NCBI GenBank assembly: GCA_020310875.1
Contig: CM035420.1
Location: forward strand, 185,134,880 to 185,198,879
Origin: Ceratopteris richardii
Taxonomy: Eukaryota > Streptophyta > Polypodiopsida > Polypodiales > Pteridaceae
Direction of reading: 5' to 3'
DNA length: 64,000 bases
Numbering within the stretch: position 1 is the stretch's first letter; the number at the start of each line of letters is the position of its first letter. Below are positions 32,957 to 44,921 of the stretch, in pieces. Made by a program: the position numbers and the translations under genes. The notes under the pieces were generated by a model. It did not search any database and was not told the DNA's origin. It saw only the letters and a program-made list of their open reading frames with translations.

Positions 32957-33825
32957 ATGCCTATTTGAGTAGTCCCTATTTTTACCCAAGGTACAACCTC
33001 GTTGCCAATCAATTTGTATCAATCACTTGGTTCTTTTAGTTGATTATCATGTTTATGGTCTTGTCAGATATCACGTCGTTAGGAATACTTAAGTTGATTT
33101 CCGCACTTTAAGTTGTTCGTACCACGTTAAGTTCTTTTCCCTTATAGTTATCGGTCACACACAGGTTATCTCTTGACTTGAACTTGATTTCTTAGATAGT
33201 CTTTGACTTGTCTTGTGCCTATCGTCTTGACTTACTTCTAGCACTATTTACGTGTAGCCTAAGCTAGGAATTGAACAAGGGAGTTGAGAGTATTCTAACC
33301 TCACTTGCAGATCCCTTGCTTTTTGGCACTCAAGAACCCCGTTCTCAAGCTTACGGAATGCCCTTGCTTTGGATGCCTTCTAATGCTCTCAGTGGACCTG
33401 TAAAAATCCCAAGGTTAGCTCAAGACTTAGATTCAAATGACACAAAAAAATCACTTTCATTCATGTAATTCATATGTCAATTTGCACTATGTCTCTATGG
33501 AACACAATTCTTAAGATCCCAGATTTTTCCTCCCCCTGGATATGGTCCACTTAAAAATACTATGTCTAATAATCCTGATATTAATTTTACTGTAACCACG
33601 AGCTTTCCAACAAAACAAGAATCACAGCAAACGGATTTCGTATGAGGAAGTTATGACAGTTCAGGGTTTTGGAGTTAAAACAGGGTAAAACAGGTTAACA
33701 GTTCACAAGATTTTTCTCAAAACACACGTGTAGGGACCTTACAAATCACTAATTCCTTGATAAGTATGCCTAAAATTTACCCCAAAAACTTGGAACAAAA
33801 ACCCCTAAAATTTGGCCGAAAAAGC
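32957..33825 (-). other. Leader of B between palindrome array and gag
   Basis: About 870 bases without a gene. 33258-33274 carries the segment shared with A and C (tcaattcctagcttagg on the minus strand). Otherwise nothing recognised. Confidence 0.5.
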
Positions 33826-34387
33826 CTGTCAATCGCGATCGACAGGTCTGTCAATCGCAATTGACAGAGGTGTCCGTCGAGGCCTGTCGGTCGCGATCGA
33901 CACGTCACTGTCAATCGCGATCGACAGAGTGGGTCGTGAGTCCTGTCAATCGTGATCGATGGTGTCAATCGCGATCGGCACTTTTTTTGAGATTTTCACC
34001 ATGATTTCAGTCGATCGGGGATGTGTCCATCGCGATGGACACGTGGCAATGCGAGTTTTGGTGTCAATCGTCAAATTTCAGTCGGTCGCGATCAACAGTG
34101 TCAATCGCGATTGACTGAATCCTACGTGGTAGTCAGTCGGTCGTGGGGGCTGTCGGTCGCGATCGACAAGTCTGTCGATCGCGATTGACAGGGTCTGTCG
34201 GTCACGATTGACAAAGGTTGTCGATCATGGCTGTCGATCGCGATCGATGGCATCATCGCGATTGACAGAGAAACACGGAATTTTTTTACTGTTTTAGGTG
34301 ATTTAGAGTGTGCTCATCTTGTGTGTCATTGTGGTGTGTTTTGTTTTACCAAATAAGCGATTTTTCTATTGATCGCGATCGACAGGG
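33826..34387 (-). repeat. Palindrome array in the leader of B
   Basis: About twelve TCGCGA occurrences in irregular units near ctgtcaatcgcgatcgacag. Perfect palindromes occur at 34023-34042 (20 bases, gtgtccatcgcgatggacac) and 34234-34247 (14 bases). 33908-33927 pairs fully in the sense RNA if one G-U pair is allowed. Confidence 0.85.
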
Positions 34388-34728
34388 GTCTGTGACACAG
34401 AGACAGGGCCGAGCTTTTCCGTACCTGCGCAGCCTGCTGGAGATGGTGGCATAGCCAGAACTTGCAAGAAAGCTCAAGAAACATGCAAAAAGAGTGCACA
34501 CAAATCGCTCTCTCGCTCTCTCACACAAGTGGAATGAGGGAAATGGAGGGGAGAAGGTGATATGATCAAAAACTGAAATTTTCGTGATGATGGAGATGGT
34601 GAGGATGGTGATGGTGATGATGATGATGAAGTAAAAAAGAGAAAAATAAGAAAAATTAAAGAAATTACCTACAACGCCAACGTCTCAACTCTACGTCTCA
34701 CCATCACACGCTCGTCCTCAAAGCTCGA
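34388..34728 (-). other. Leader of B next to primer site, with CAT-rich tract
   Basis: No gene. The plus strand shows a GAT/GGT tract at 34580-34632, i.e. CAT/CAC on the sense strand, as in A and C. Confidence 0.55.
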
Positions 34729-34746
34729 TCCCCGGCAACGGCGCCA
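34729..34746 (-). other. Primer binding site, tRNA-Asp type (B)
   Basis: Minus strand tggcgccgttgccgggga, an exact match to the complement of plant tRNA-Asp 3' end. Confidence 0.92.
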
Positions 34747-34754
34747 AAATTTGG

Positions 34755-35368
34755 TGTAGCTCAATGATGAGTAGCACCTCCTTTAATGTCAATTCGGGAA
34801 GACGTGAGGATGGTATGAAGAGCTCGAACAAGTGATGGCACAAGTGCGTGAGTGAGAAGCACACTAACATGCACACACAGCAAGACAAAGAGAAAGACAA
34901 TGGAGTTCTTTTAGATTACTTCCAAAATGCTCATACAAGTTCAAATCTATTACAAGCTAACCCCAAAAATGAGCTCTCTAGCTCTATTTATAGTTTTTGA
35001 CTAGCTTTTGGCCCTGTCTAGACCTAATGTCCAGCCTAGTTAAAAATTAGGTTCTAGGGCCTATTTGGGGGCTCAAACAAAGTCTAAAAATTATGAAAAT
35101 TGGTACGATGCTACTTCTAATACTCCTCAAGCTCGAGGACTCCTCGGCTTGCACAAAATGGAGTTACAAAAAGGTGAAGTGGTATTTACAATGATGTAGA
35201 GTGACTAAATTCACTATTTAGGAAGTATTACTTCATGGAAAATTTTGGACGGCCTACTTGCCAGATCTTCATTGACTACTTTGTCTGTTGGTGCTTTCTC
35301 TTCGTTCTGAATCCCTTCTTTGACTTCCTTGTCTTGTGAGCCCTTGTGTACCTTGACTACTGCCAACA
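34755..35368 (-). repeat. 5' LTR of element B
   Basis: 614 bp; TATA on the minus strand at 34985-34992 (tatttata on plus). Its end TGTTGGCAGTAGTC lies at 35355-35368. Confidence 0.94.
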
Positions 35369-35373
35369 TTCCC
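35369..35373. repeat. Target site duplication, element B, right copy (ttccc)
   Basis: Matches 20999-21003. Confidence 0.92.
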
Positions 35374-36522
35374 CACAACTCTTTCCAAGAGATGATCAGT
35401 GATAGGTAATGGGTACTAATCACAGATTGTGTCTGTGTTTACTTTCTTCAAGTTAATACACACTCTTAATTTCCCATTTTCCTTGCATACGACCACTGAT
35501 GGTGAGACCCATTCAGTGTGCTCTATCTCGTAAATGAATCCGGCTGCTAATAGCTTGTCTATCTCCTCCTTAATTTTTGCTGAATAGACATCATTATAAG
35601 TGTAAGGGTGTTGTTTCAATGGTTTTGCATGAGGTGTCCTTGGGATTCGATGAGAAAAAATGGATGGATCTACACCTTTAAGGTCCTTGTAGGTCCATGT
35701 AAACACGTCTCGATATTTTCAAATTAGGCTTATCAGTCCCCCTTCTTCCGACGACACGTCCTTTCCAATGTATGTACATCTCTCTTCTCCATCTTCTATG
35801 GTCACTACCAATTTCTTCATTTGTTCCTTGTTATCGTATGCTTCTCCTTCTCTAGCCTCCCTTTTAGGAATTTGAATAGCTATCTTCCTCTCTTCTACTT
35901 CATATCTTTTGAAGTGCTCTAGGACTTCAAAAAGGTCTGGGGTTGGTTCAGCCTTATCTAATGTCTCTTCATTGTTCGGTCTTGTCTGGGCTACTTCTAT
36001 TGCTAATACCTTGGGTGTTTCTCCTTTTTCATCGGTTTGAATTGCTTCCAAATACCGTTGCTCCAAGTCAAATTCTGGTTCCATTTCTATGATTTCGTAC
36101 TCTTCCCTCCATTCCTTTTCTAAAAATTCTTCAGTCTCTACTTCGTGAAGGACTACCATGTAAAAACTCACATCATAACCTTCTTTGTCTACACATCCAT
36201 TCATGGTTAGTACCTCCTCATTTACACACACATCTAATGTGGCTAGAATCTCCATCCAACCATGTGGTTCAAATGCTTCGTCCAAAAAAACTTGAGGCAT
36301 ATACATAGGATTATCTACTGGTTGGTAATTTTGATGTCCAATGGGCCATATTTGAGTTTTTCTCTTTTCTCTTTTTGCTTCCTTAAACATCCATAATTGA
36401 GCATCTTTGTGCATCCATGATTGGTCATTTGAACCTGCACAATGAATTGACAAATCATCCTCTTCCTTGTGTATGGGGTTCCATTGTAGTGGGGGTACAT
36501 CCCTATATGAGAATGTATGCAA
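35374..36522 (-). pseudogene. Element H, piece 4: RT N-terminus and pre-RT linker
   Basis: Frame 35416-35706 reads MFTWTYKDLKGVDPSIF, FIYEIEHTEWVSP, ENGKLRVCINLKKVN, and LLERVVGKEV continues to the B insertion. Frame 35719-36522 is the acidic linker (HTFSYRDVPPLQWNPIH, FEPHGWMEILATLDV, CTYIGKDV), with a stop between. The same order occurs in A, B and C but identity is clearly lower, so H is a different family. Confidence 0.88.
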
Positions 36523-36573
36523 ATTTATCTTGGTAGTAGTCCCTTGATGTTGTAGGTGTAATGCATCTCTTCC

Positions 36574-36981
36574 CTAGTCTTGTACTAGCCTGATTTGTCT
36601 CATGAAGGGTCGTCCTAATATCATGTCAAAGTTATTTGCTTTTCCAAATTTACATATGGCTAGAGTGTGTTTGAATTCTACTCCGTAGGTATTCAACTTA
36701 ATTTTCTCCAATATTCCTAGGGGCCTCTCTACATGGCCATCTGCTAATTGAAGCTTCATACGTGTAGGTCGTAGGGCTCGCTTTCCCCATTTCTCCCAAA
36801 TTTCTTTGGTGGCTATGCCTACACCCGCTCCTGTGTCTAAAATGGCTTTAGTCATGTATCCATTATACATGATGGGTAGGCATGTGTTGCCCTCATCTCC
36901 CTCACTAAATTCTCTGACTTTATCAACACGGATTTGTATGGTAGAAGCAGCTTCAGTTTCTTTAATTTTCTTCTTCCTCAT
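36574..36981 (-). pseudogene. PR1 of element H
   Basis: Aspartic protease with AILDTGAGVGIATKEIW (DTG where A-type elements have DSG), RMKLQLADGHVERPLGILE and MILGRPFMR. The domain reads open over its full length of about 110 residues, and a stop follows QIRLVQD where B and C continue into the linker. It is the best preserved part of H. Confidence 0.88.
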
Positions 36982-37030
36982 TTTCTAATTTCAACTGTCC
37001 CGCCAACTATTTCCATAATTGCGGTTTGGC

Positions 37031-38395
37031 TCATAGTAACTCTTCCACGGTCAACTGATATTGTACCTTGGTCTTCTTGAGTTCTGCTAAATTGTGAGAG
37101 GTCTTACGTGAAGACTCATTTTCCTTGCCTCGAATTGTGGGAGCGTGAAAAACTATAGATCTCTTCTCGTATTCCCCCATATAGTTTGGTAAGGTGGAAA
37201 TGTTGTGCACTTCCTCCCTATTTCGGTCTAACATAGAAACCTCTTCATATACTTCAAATAAATTTGGAGCCAGCTGGTTTTCTCCAATGTCCAACTCCTC
37301 AAAGGGTGGTCTTGAACTCCCATTCTTTTTCCACTGGTCTTCCTGAATCTTAGCCCACAAATCTTGTGGCCAATCAGCTTCTAGCTCGGCTATTACAGAA
37401 ATTGATTTGCCTTGAGTTCTCTATTGTTCTTCCTTACTATCTTTCTCTTTAGGCGTTGGTTTCTGATCATTCTCTTTAAAACACTCATTGTATTGCCTCT
37501 CAGACATTCTTTTCTTTGGGAGGACTGGGATAGTCTTCCCTAGAGTAGCTTGGGCTACCTCTATGAACTTCTTGTATATGGCCAATCTTTCTTTCTCTAG
37601 TTCCCCTGGTGGGTAGAGTTTCTCATGATGCTGTATGTTAGGTCCAGTCATGATTCTAGCATGATAAGCTTTCAACCACATGTCCACATCGTCTGATCTT
37701 GGATCTACTAGGATTGATCCTGGTTTATCTAGTTTTTGGGTGTGTGATTTAGGTGGTGTATTCTCTTGTACTTCCGGTTCCTCAAGTTTCTTACCGTTTT
37801 TTACATCCTTCTTGTCCTCCTTATTCTTATCTTTCTTCCATTTGTTTTTAAGCTTTTCCCTTCTGGTCTTCCAACTTTGCGTCTTCTTCATTTGGTTGTT
37901 CTCACATGGATCTTCAGAATCCTCCACTACCTATATATGTGGCTCTAGATCCTTACTCATTTTTTGTTGGGAAGCTAATTTTCTTCTCTCTTGTCCTTTG
38001 GCTTGCGCTACAATAATGGCTTTTAATGGCATTGTATATTCTTTATCACCTCCAGATGATTCAATCACTTTGATCACCTTGATTTGTGTTGTGTTATGAG
38101 TTTTATTGGGATTCTTCGGGCAATCCCTAAATAGATGTTCCTTTCCACATTCATTGCAGTACCCTTCCCAAGTTCTAGGAGGTGGTGGGTTGTATGGACG
38201 AGTGCATTCTCTTATGAAGTGATCTCCTCCGCACCTATAGTAGGGTCCTTTTGGGACAGACAGTCTAATGGGTGGTCTCATAGGTGTTGGAGCCTTAGGT
38301 GCAATGTACATTAGGTTTGCATATTCCGGTCCATAGGGATCATCATATCCTTGATATCCATAGTATTGTTGCTCATAAGTTTGGTCATACTCCAT
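37031..38395 (-). pseudogene. Gag C-terminal region of H with two zinc knuckles
   Basis: Frame 37931-38395 has YYRCGGDHFIREC (first Cys lost: expected CX2CX4HX4C) and CNECGKEHLFRDC (intact). Frame 37421-37927 is Lys/Glu-rich and helical. Frame 37031-37360 has WAKIQEDQWKK and YQLTVEELL, which match the segment before PR1 in B (REIQEEKWAK, LTLEEL). Confidence 0.82.
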
Positions 38396-39611
38396 CAGAC
38401 TGGTGTCATAGGGATATTATTCTCCTTGGGTTTGTTTGTATCCCTAGTTCATTGTTTTTGTACTAGCTAAAGGTGTAGCTGGTACTATGGCTCTTTCCAT
38501 GTTTTCCTCTAGTTGAATGTATTTGACTAGCACTACGTTCTGTGGAAGGGGTGGTTGTTGTCCTAATACTAGATGCGGTTGTCCATATCCTCCTTGTTCA
38601 TATGGTCTATGTGCTCCTTGCGGGCCTGGATAGGGGTTGTATCTCGGGGGCTCTCTATCTTGTTCTCTAGGAGGGTATCCATAAGGCCTATATTGAGGTT
38701 GATTCATGGGCCTTCACTTCCTGTTGAATGGGCAATTTTTAGTAGTATGGTTAGTGTATTTCTGCTCAATATGGCAGTACAGGTTGAGTCCTTGGGGTGG
38801 CTACCTATTGTATGGGTAAGCTTGAGGCATGCCTATTCCTCCTCCTGCACACATGTGAGATGGGTGATCTCCTCCACATAGGCTGCATCTCCGTAGTATC
38901 GGCATTCTCATTGTTGGGTTCTGGTAATTTCTCTATCCGTGGACTCCTAACTTCTTGGCTACCAGATTTTCTAGCTCCTCCACATTACTAGAACTAGTTG
39001 TCACTATACTCCTAGTGTCCTCTCATTTAGTAGAGCTTAGTGTACTTTTGAGGTCATGAGCTAGGTTTTCTTCCAAGCCAATGCATTCCTGGAGACACTC
39101 ACTCAATGTATGGAGCCATTTTACGTAAACTAAGGTTCTCAATGATATCATTTTTTTGTTGGGAGGGTCTTTCTGTTGCTCGGCATCTATCGACATATTG
39201 GTTGAATCTTCGGGCAGCTGTTTTTACGATTTTGTTTGGGTTTTGTTTGAAACTATGGATTAATGACGGCGAGTTGTGTTTAATCCCTCTTTTAGTGAAT
39301 TCTCCAATGAACTCTTGGAAAAATTGCTCAATATTTCCAAATTGATTTGGATCCAATGGTTGGAACCAAGTCAATGCCATCCCTGTGAGGGTTAATCCAA
39401 ATGAGTCATATTGAACAAAGACGTCATCCACTTGTTTGGCTCATAATATTTGCTTAAACTCTGCTATGTGGTCATATGGTTCTTCTGTTCCATCATAGTG
39501 ATTTCTCATGCATTTAGCATCTTGAATTGGTCTGAGCCTTCGTATTGGTTCTCGTGGTCTAGGTATTACAGGAATTGCTAGTCTAATTGGAGGCATTCCT
39601 TGTTGCACACT
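38396..39611 (-). pseudogene. Gag capsid and first two zinc knuckles of H
   Basis: Frame 39441-39611 has RNHYDGTEEPYDHIAEFKQIL; 39099-39431 has VDDVFVQYDSFGLTLTGMAL, FIGEFTKRGIKHNSPSLIHS and ARRFNQYVDRC, a Retrotrans_gag type capsid. Near 38845-38905 CSLCGGDHPSHMC is a normal knuckle. Near 38720-38780 CHIEQKYTNHTTKNC is the same unusual knuckle as in B. A Tyr/Pro/Gly/Arg-rich stretch (38444-38707) follows. The N-terminus lies beyond C. Confidence 0.86.
39607..39611. repeat. Target site duplication, element C, left copy (cacac)
   Basis: cacac recurs at 54445-54449. Confidence 0.9.
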
Positions 39612-40241
39612 GTTGGAAGCAGCCAGAGGCATAGAAGACACAGAAGCATGTAACGACAGAGCAGGGAGCCAGTCGAATCTTTTTTCAAAGAATCATGTTT
39701 TAAAAATACTTTTCAAAAACCTCCAACAGTGATTTTTATCACTAATGTAACATATGTAACATAGAAAAACCCTTTTCTTAATTTCTAGCTCCATTTTGTG
39801 CAAGCCGAGGAGTCCTCGAGCTTGAGGAGCTTAGGTAGAACAAGCGTATCAATTTTTCGTTATTTTTAGACACCGTTTACCCTTTCAAATAGCATCTAGG
39901 ACCTAATTTTTAACTATGCTGGTCACTAGATGTGAAACCGAGTCTAGAAACTATAAAAAGAGCTAGAGAGCTCATTTTTGAGGTTAGCTTGTTTGAGGTT
40001 AGAGTTCTTTTGAGCTTGTAATAGTGTTCTTGGGTAATAGAGTTGATTTCTCACCTTCCATTGTGTCTTGCTTGTCTCTTCGTAGTGTGTGTGTATGTGT
40101 GTGTGCATCTTTGTGCTTCTCACCTTCACCCTCACTTCATCTCACATTCACGATCTTCATATCACTCCTATCTCTTCCGCGGATTGACATTAAGGAGGTG
40201 AAGCTTCTTAACATGGTTCTCACCACTGTGCTAGAGCAACA
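39612..40241 (+). repeat. 5' LTR of element C
   Basis: 630 bp, TGTTGGAAGC...GAGCAACA. TATAAAAA at 39952-39959 is followed by the gagctagagagctc inverted repeat (39960-39973) and a TG-rich tract near 40086-40108. Confidence 0.93.
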
Positions 40242-40248
40242 CCAAATT

Positions 40249-40266
40249 TGGCGCCGTTGCCGGGGA
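40249..40266 (+). other. Primer binding site, tRNA-Asp type (C)
   Basis: tggcgccgttgccgggga; complementarity to plant tRNA-Asp continues through atcga. Confidence 0.93.
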
Positions 40267-40620
40267 TCGAGTCTAAAACGAATGTGTGATGGTAAGAGTA
40301 TAGCAAGAAGTAGCGTTGGAAGGTAAAAATTTCAGTTTTTGTTGTTGTTTTTACTTAGTTTTAGTGTTTTTCACCTCCCCCACACTCCATCTTCATCACC
40401 GCATCATCATCTTCATCTCCAAAAAAATCAGAAAATTCACCATATCCACCCATTCTCCTCATTTCCCCTCATTTGTGCATGCGAGAGAGTGAGAGAGAGC
40501 TTTTGTGCTTGTGTGTACTTTTGTTTTCTTGAGTTTTCTTGCAGGTACAGAGCTCCAGTGCATCAGGAAAGCTTGGAAAAGGTAAAATTTTTAGTTTCTG
40601 TCAGAAATTTCCGACTGTGT
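40267..40620 (+). other. Leader of C, first part
   Basis: No gene. A CAT/CTC-rich tract at 40370-40425 corresponds to those of A and B. gagagagtgagagagagc at 40482-40499 is a short GA run. Confidence 0.5.
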
Positions 40621-41416
40621 CAGACCATCGCGATGGTCTGCAAAGTTCGGAATTTGAAGAAGGCGACCACACCAGCGTGTAGAGCACACTTGCGCCTCTA
40701 GGAATCCATACTTGCATTGCAAAAAATCATACTTTGGTGGACCATCGCGACGGTCTCAGACCATCGCGATTGTGTCACACCATCGCGATAGGCTCACGCC
40801 ATCGCGACGGCTCGGCCAGACCATCGCGACGGTCTCACGCCATCGCGACGGTTCATTTGGACCATCGCGACGGTTCGCGGACCATCGCGATTGTTCGGTC
40901 GACCCCACACCATCGCGATTGGCTCACGCCATCACGCCGACAGTGCCACGTGGCAAGCTAGACCATCGCGACGGCTCACACTTCACGCCATCGCGACAAC
41001 TCGAATTTTGGACCATCGCGATTGGCTCACGCCATCGCGCCCTGACCATCGCGATTGGTTCACGCCATCGCATCTGTGACCATTGCGACGGTTCACTTTT
41101 GGACCATCGCGATTGTTCACGATTGACCGTTGATTGACGCCATCGCGATTGTCCGCCTATTCGAGCCATCGCGACGGTTCACACTCACGCCATCGCGATT
41201 GTCCGCCTGATCGAGCCATCGCGACGGTTCACACTCACGCCATCGCGATTGTCCGCCTGATCGAGCCATCGCGATTGCTCACTTTTGGACCATCGTGACC
41301 GTGCACTTCAGACCATCGCGACGGTTCGTGCATCACGCCATCGCGATCGTTCACCTTCACGCCATCGCGACGGTCCCAGACCATCGCAATTGTCTCAGAC
41401 CATCGCGATTGTCCAC
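40621..41416 (+). repeat. Palindrome array in the leader of C
   Basis: About 25 TCGCGA occurrences in units close to gaccatcgcgacggtctca or cacgccatcgcgattgtc. The first, 40621-40640, is a perfect 20-base palindrome. From 41161 a 50-base higher-order unit starting tcgagccatcgcga is repeated at 41211 and partly at 41261. Frames on both strands are open across the array but only reflect the repeat. Confidence 0.88.
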
Positions 41417-42166
41417 CCCAAACACAAATTTTAGGGTTTCATTTTTTTGGCCAATTTTGGGGCTATTTTTGGGTGATTATACTCATAGGAGACCCCTTAG
41501 CCCATATTTGGAGAAAAACCTGTTTGTCAGTTTTTACCCCCCAGGGCCTGAACGGTCATAACTTTTTCATCCGAAGTCCGTTTTTTGAGCTTAATAGCTC
41601 ATTAGGACTAGTTTGGGACTAGGAAGCCAGGGGGCAAACATTGAAAAGTTGGGCAAAAGGGAAGGGACTTAAAAGGTGTATATACTCAAGTGCTTGATCA
41701 TCCAACTGTGAATTGGTCTAATATTGAATTTTTCCAGGTCTAGCAAGGGCAATCAAAGACAACCAAAGCAAGGCAGTGAAGGGCATAAAGCTTGGGAAGC
41801 GCGGCTTCTTGGGCATCAGAGCAACCAGAAAAAGCTGACTCGAGGTTGGAAGATTACTCAACCCCCTCAGTCAATTCTTAGCTTAGGATAAACGGTAGCA
41901 TTGTGGATTCAAGACGATAGGAACACCTCAAGTTCAAGAGAATTAAATTTATCAAGTCCAAGACTAAAGTAAAGGTGTGTGACACAAAAACCTAAAGGAA
42001 AGAACATAAGTCTGACGGAACGAGAATTCAAAGTACCACGAAAAGTCGAATTCCTGACACATACATTAAGACAAGAATCTAAAGAAATCTAAAAAGAATC
42101 AAGAAAGTACTAACAAAGAATCATTGACGATCTGAGCGTGTACTGAGTGTGCAAGGAAGAAAATTA
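41417..42166 (+). other. Leader of C, second part
   Basis: 750 bases without a gene. 41871-41887 (tcaattcttagcttagg) is the segment shared with A and B. Confidence 0.5.
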
Positions 42167-44921
42167 ATGAACCTTAGATCGGGCAAACATATAGGCAAGT
42201 CAGACCGGCGAAGCCTTAGATCATCAGAGGCAAGTGTAAGAACTACTGCTCGATCGTGGGCTCAGCAGTTGAATAGTAATTACCCCTACGAGAGCTCAGA
42301 CACGAGTGATTCAGAAATGGCATTTAGCGCGGAAAGACCAGAAGGAGGGTCGAATGTAGCCTATTTAGAAAAACCAGAAGGACCCTATAGAACACAACTA
42401 GAGTTTCTCCGAACCAACCGATTAGGTGCTCGCATCTATGAGGATGGTTTGCGAAGGCAAGTGGTGCAAATGCACAACCCCGATCAACCCATTGGATTGG
42501 AACATCCAGTGGTGAAATTCGAGAGAGACGCGTACATAGACAAGGAAGGAACAATGTACATATTAAGTACGCAGCCAAACAATACGAATGAGTTTGGCGT
42601 AATTCAATTAGAGACGGAAGCTAAATCTCAAGGAAAAGAACCATTAGAAGAGCCTAGAACACCTAGAGGGAAATCTGTACTGACACGAGTACTAATCCCG
42701 GAATGGATCCCTCAAGACAACAGAAGCATAGAGTTGTTTGTAAATAAAGAAACTGATGAAGCCTTTTGGAGATACAAGACCGAACTACTTAGTGAGGTAG
42801 GTATCATCACTATATACGAGTTCAAGGACCCAGATACACCTGGAAAGGTTGTATACCTGGATGAGACTTCAGAAAGAGTCTTTGTGGTGCCTGACCACGC
42901 TAAAAACACATACACATGGAGAGGTGAATTGGTATTCCCTCCATCTAGAACGAACATGAATACAAGTCAACAAGGGGCAGGAACATCATCAGCCCATGGA
43001 AATCAAAGAGAGAAAAATAAAGAAAGACCCGAAGTAAGATTCACTCATCCCGTAGGGAGAGATAGAACAACCACAGACACTAATAGAGCGGATAGACAAA
43101 GAGATCATGGAATACCAGGTGGTAGAGATGATTTTCCTCTACCCAGACCACGTGAACATGCAAGAATATTGAGACCCACTCAATTAGTAAAATCAATGAA
43201 GAATTATTTTGATGGGACAGGAGATCCCTATGACCATGTCGCAGAATTCAAGCAAGTACTAAGAGCAGAACAAGTCGAAGACATGTTCACGCAATACAAC
43301 GCATTTGGACTAACGTTAAAAAATACCGCTTTAACTTGGTTCCAACCTTTGCAACAAAGGAAATTTAGAGACATCCATCACTTTTTAGAGTCATTCATCA
43401 CTGAATTCTCTAAAAGTGGGATTAGACATGACACGTCTTCGTTGATTCATAGCTTTAAACAGACCCCTCAAGAATCAGTTAGACTCGCAGGACGTAGGTT
43501 TAGACAATATGTTGAACAATGTCCAATGCAAGAGCTACCCTCACAAGCTAAGCAAGTGTCATTGTTTCTAGATGGCTTGTTGAGCTCTAAACTATGCTCT
43601 TGCGTGTACCTAAAAGAACCCAGAACGCTAGAGCAATGTATAAGAATTTGTATAGACATTGAGGACAACTTAGGAGATGCGTTGGAACTCTCAAAGGTCT
43701 ATAAGGACTCAGACTGTTCATCTCTAGCAAGCATACCCGCAGCTAGGTAGGTATCAAGGCCAATACAATGCTCAACCTTATTACTATAGGCCTCCTCAGA
43801 ACTACCCATACCAGGCTCAACAGAGACCTCAACCCGTCTTAGCTCAACAGCCACCCCCACCAACGAATGTCATCTCAGTCAAATACGCTGCTGCAGAAGA
43901 GAACCTAAGTAGGGCCTTAGTGCCTTCTTCACCTTTGATCATAGAGAGTGACCCGAACTCAAACAGTTTTGACTCTACGCATGTAGATAGTCCACCCGCA
44001 TATTACACGGAGTCACCAAAACACGTAGAAACATATCATTATGATAGTCCACCAGTGGAACCTAGTTGGGAGCCAGACTATGCTAATGTGATGTACACAA
44101 ATCCAAATCCACGGCCCCAATTAAGACAACAAAGACCACAGGGCCCTAGAGGACCATGCTTTAGGTGCCAAGGAGATCACTTCATAAAGGATTGTCCACA
44201 TCCTTCAATAGTAGGGCAATCACAGTACTATAACATACAAGGCTTTTGTGCCGATTGTGCCAAAGAGCACATAATCAAAGATTGCCCTAAGAACCCTGTT
44301 AATGCTTCGAATGTGACACCGATCAACGTGATAGGTATTGTAAATAACGCAGATGGATCCAACCCTACATACGTGCCTATCCAAGCTATCACAAGAGCCC
44401 AGGCGCTCTTACAGAACCAACAGCTTAATCAAGGGAAAGTAGCTGGAAGTAGTGAAGTTGCAGAATCTAGCAGTAAAAAGACAAAATCTTGGAAAGATTC
44501 TAAAGAAAGAATTAAGAGAAAATGGAGTAAAAAGATAACTGAGTTGGAAGGAAGTTTAAAGGAATCTAGAGCCAAAATCCTAGAATTGACTTCACAGGAC
44601 TTGAATCAAGAGAATCCAGCTCAAAAATCAGGATCAGTTTTAGCAGAACCCATACCAGAAAATCTAGACATGATGTTTCGTGCATATCAGGCTAGATTAA
44701 AAGAGGGACCTCAGGTAGCTGAAATGAGCAAAAACTACCCTCGAGCTGATCTAGAAATTGAGAGAACTAAACTTTGCATGAAGATGGTAGAACTAGCACA
44801 AGCTTTGTTCGAAGCCTCTAGATATCTTAATTGGAATAACATGGCAAAACCGGAATTACATTTTCAAGGACTAATGGAGAGGCTAGAATATTTGATTGAA
44901 AGCAAAGAGAAAAAGGATTAG
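42167..44921 (+). pseudogene. Gag of C
   Basis: ATG 42167 gives MNLRSGKHIGKSDRRSLRSS with Ser where A and B have a stop. The frame is open to TAG 43748: N-terminal region (YLEKPEGPYRTQLEFLRTNR, WIPQDNRSIELFV) and capsid (YFDGTGDPYDHVAEFKQVL, FITEFSKSGIRHDTSSLIH, CIDIEDNLGDALELS). At about 43745 a deletion of about 100 residues relative to B removes the first two zinc knuckles. After a shift, frame 43920-44921 has CFRCQGDHFIKDC and CADCAKEHIIKDC and a Lys-rich helical region. TAG at 44919 interrupts the frame, which continues to PR1. Confidence 0.88.

Larger units (their letters stand above)
21004..35368 (-). mobile_element. Gypsy element B, nearly full length
   Basis: A 14,365-bp minus-strand element, close relative of A at the protein level but with a different U3. 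It has both LTRs, a primer site, a purine tract and a 5-bp duplication. It holds leader, gag, PR1, RT, RNase H, integrase, PR2, WVPK tail and the second half of ORF-E. It carries many stops and frameshifts, and the ORF-E N-terminal domain is deleted. Confidence 0.95.

Noticed and set aside
40249-40270. tRNA-Asp gene fragment
   Set aside because: The sequence is the complement of the tRNA 3' end and sits immediately after an LTR; it is a primer binding site, and no tRNA body is present.
40712-41169. ORFs encoding Arg/Ser/His/Ile-rich repeats in the C leader
   Set aside because: Direct translation of the array in three frames; no start context and no conservation in A or B.
40621-41416. CRISPR-like array
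   Set aside because: Units are short, degenerate and irregular, without unique spacers of constant length, and the context is a plant LTR element leader.
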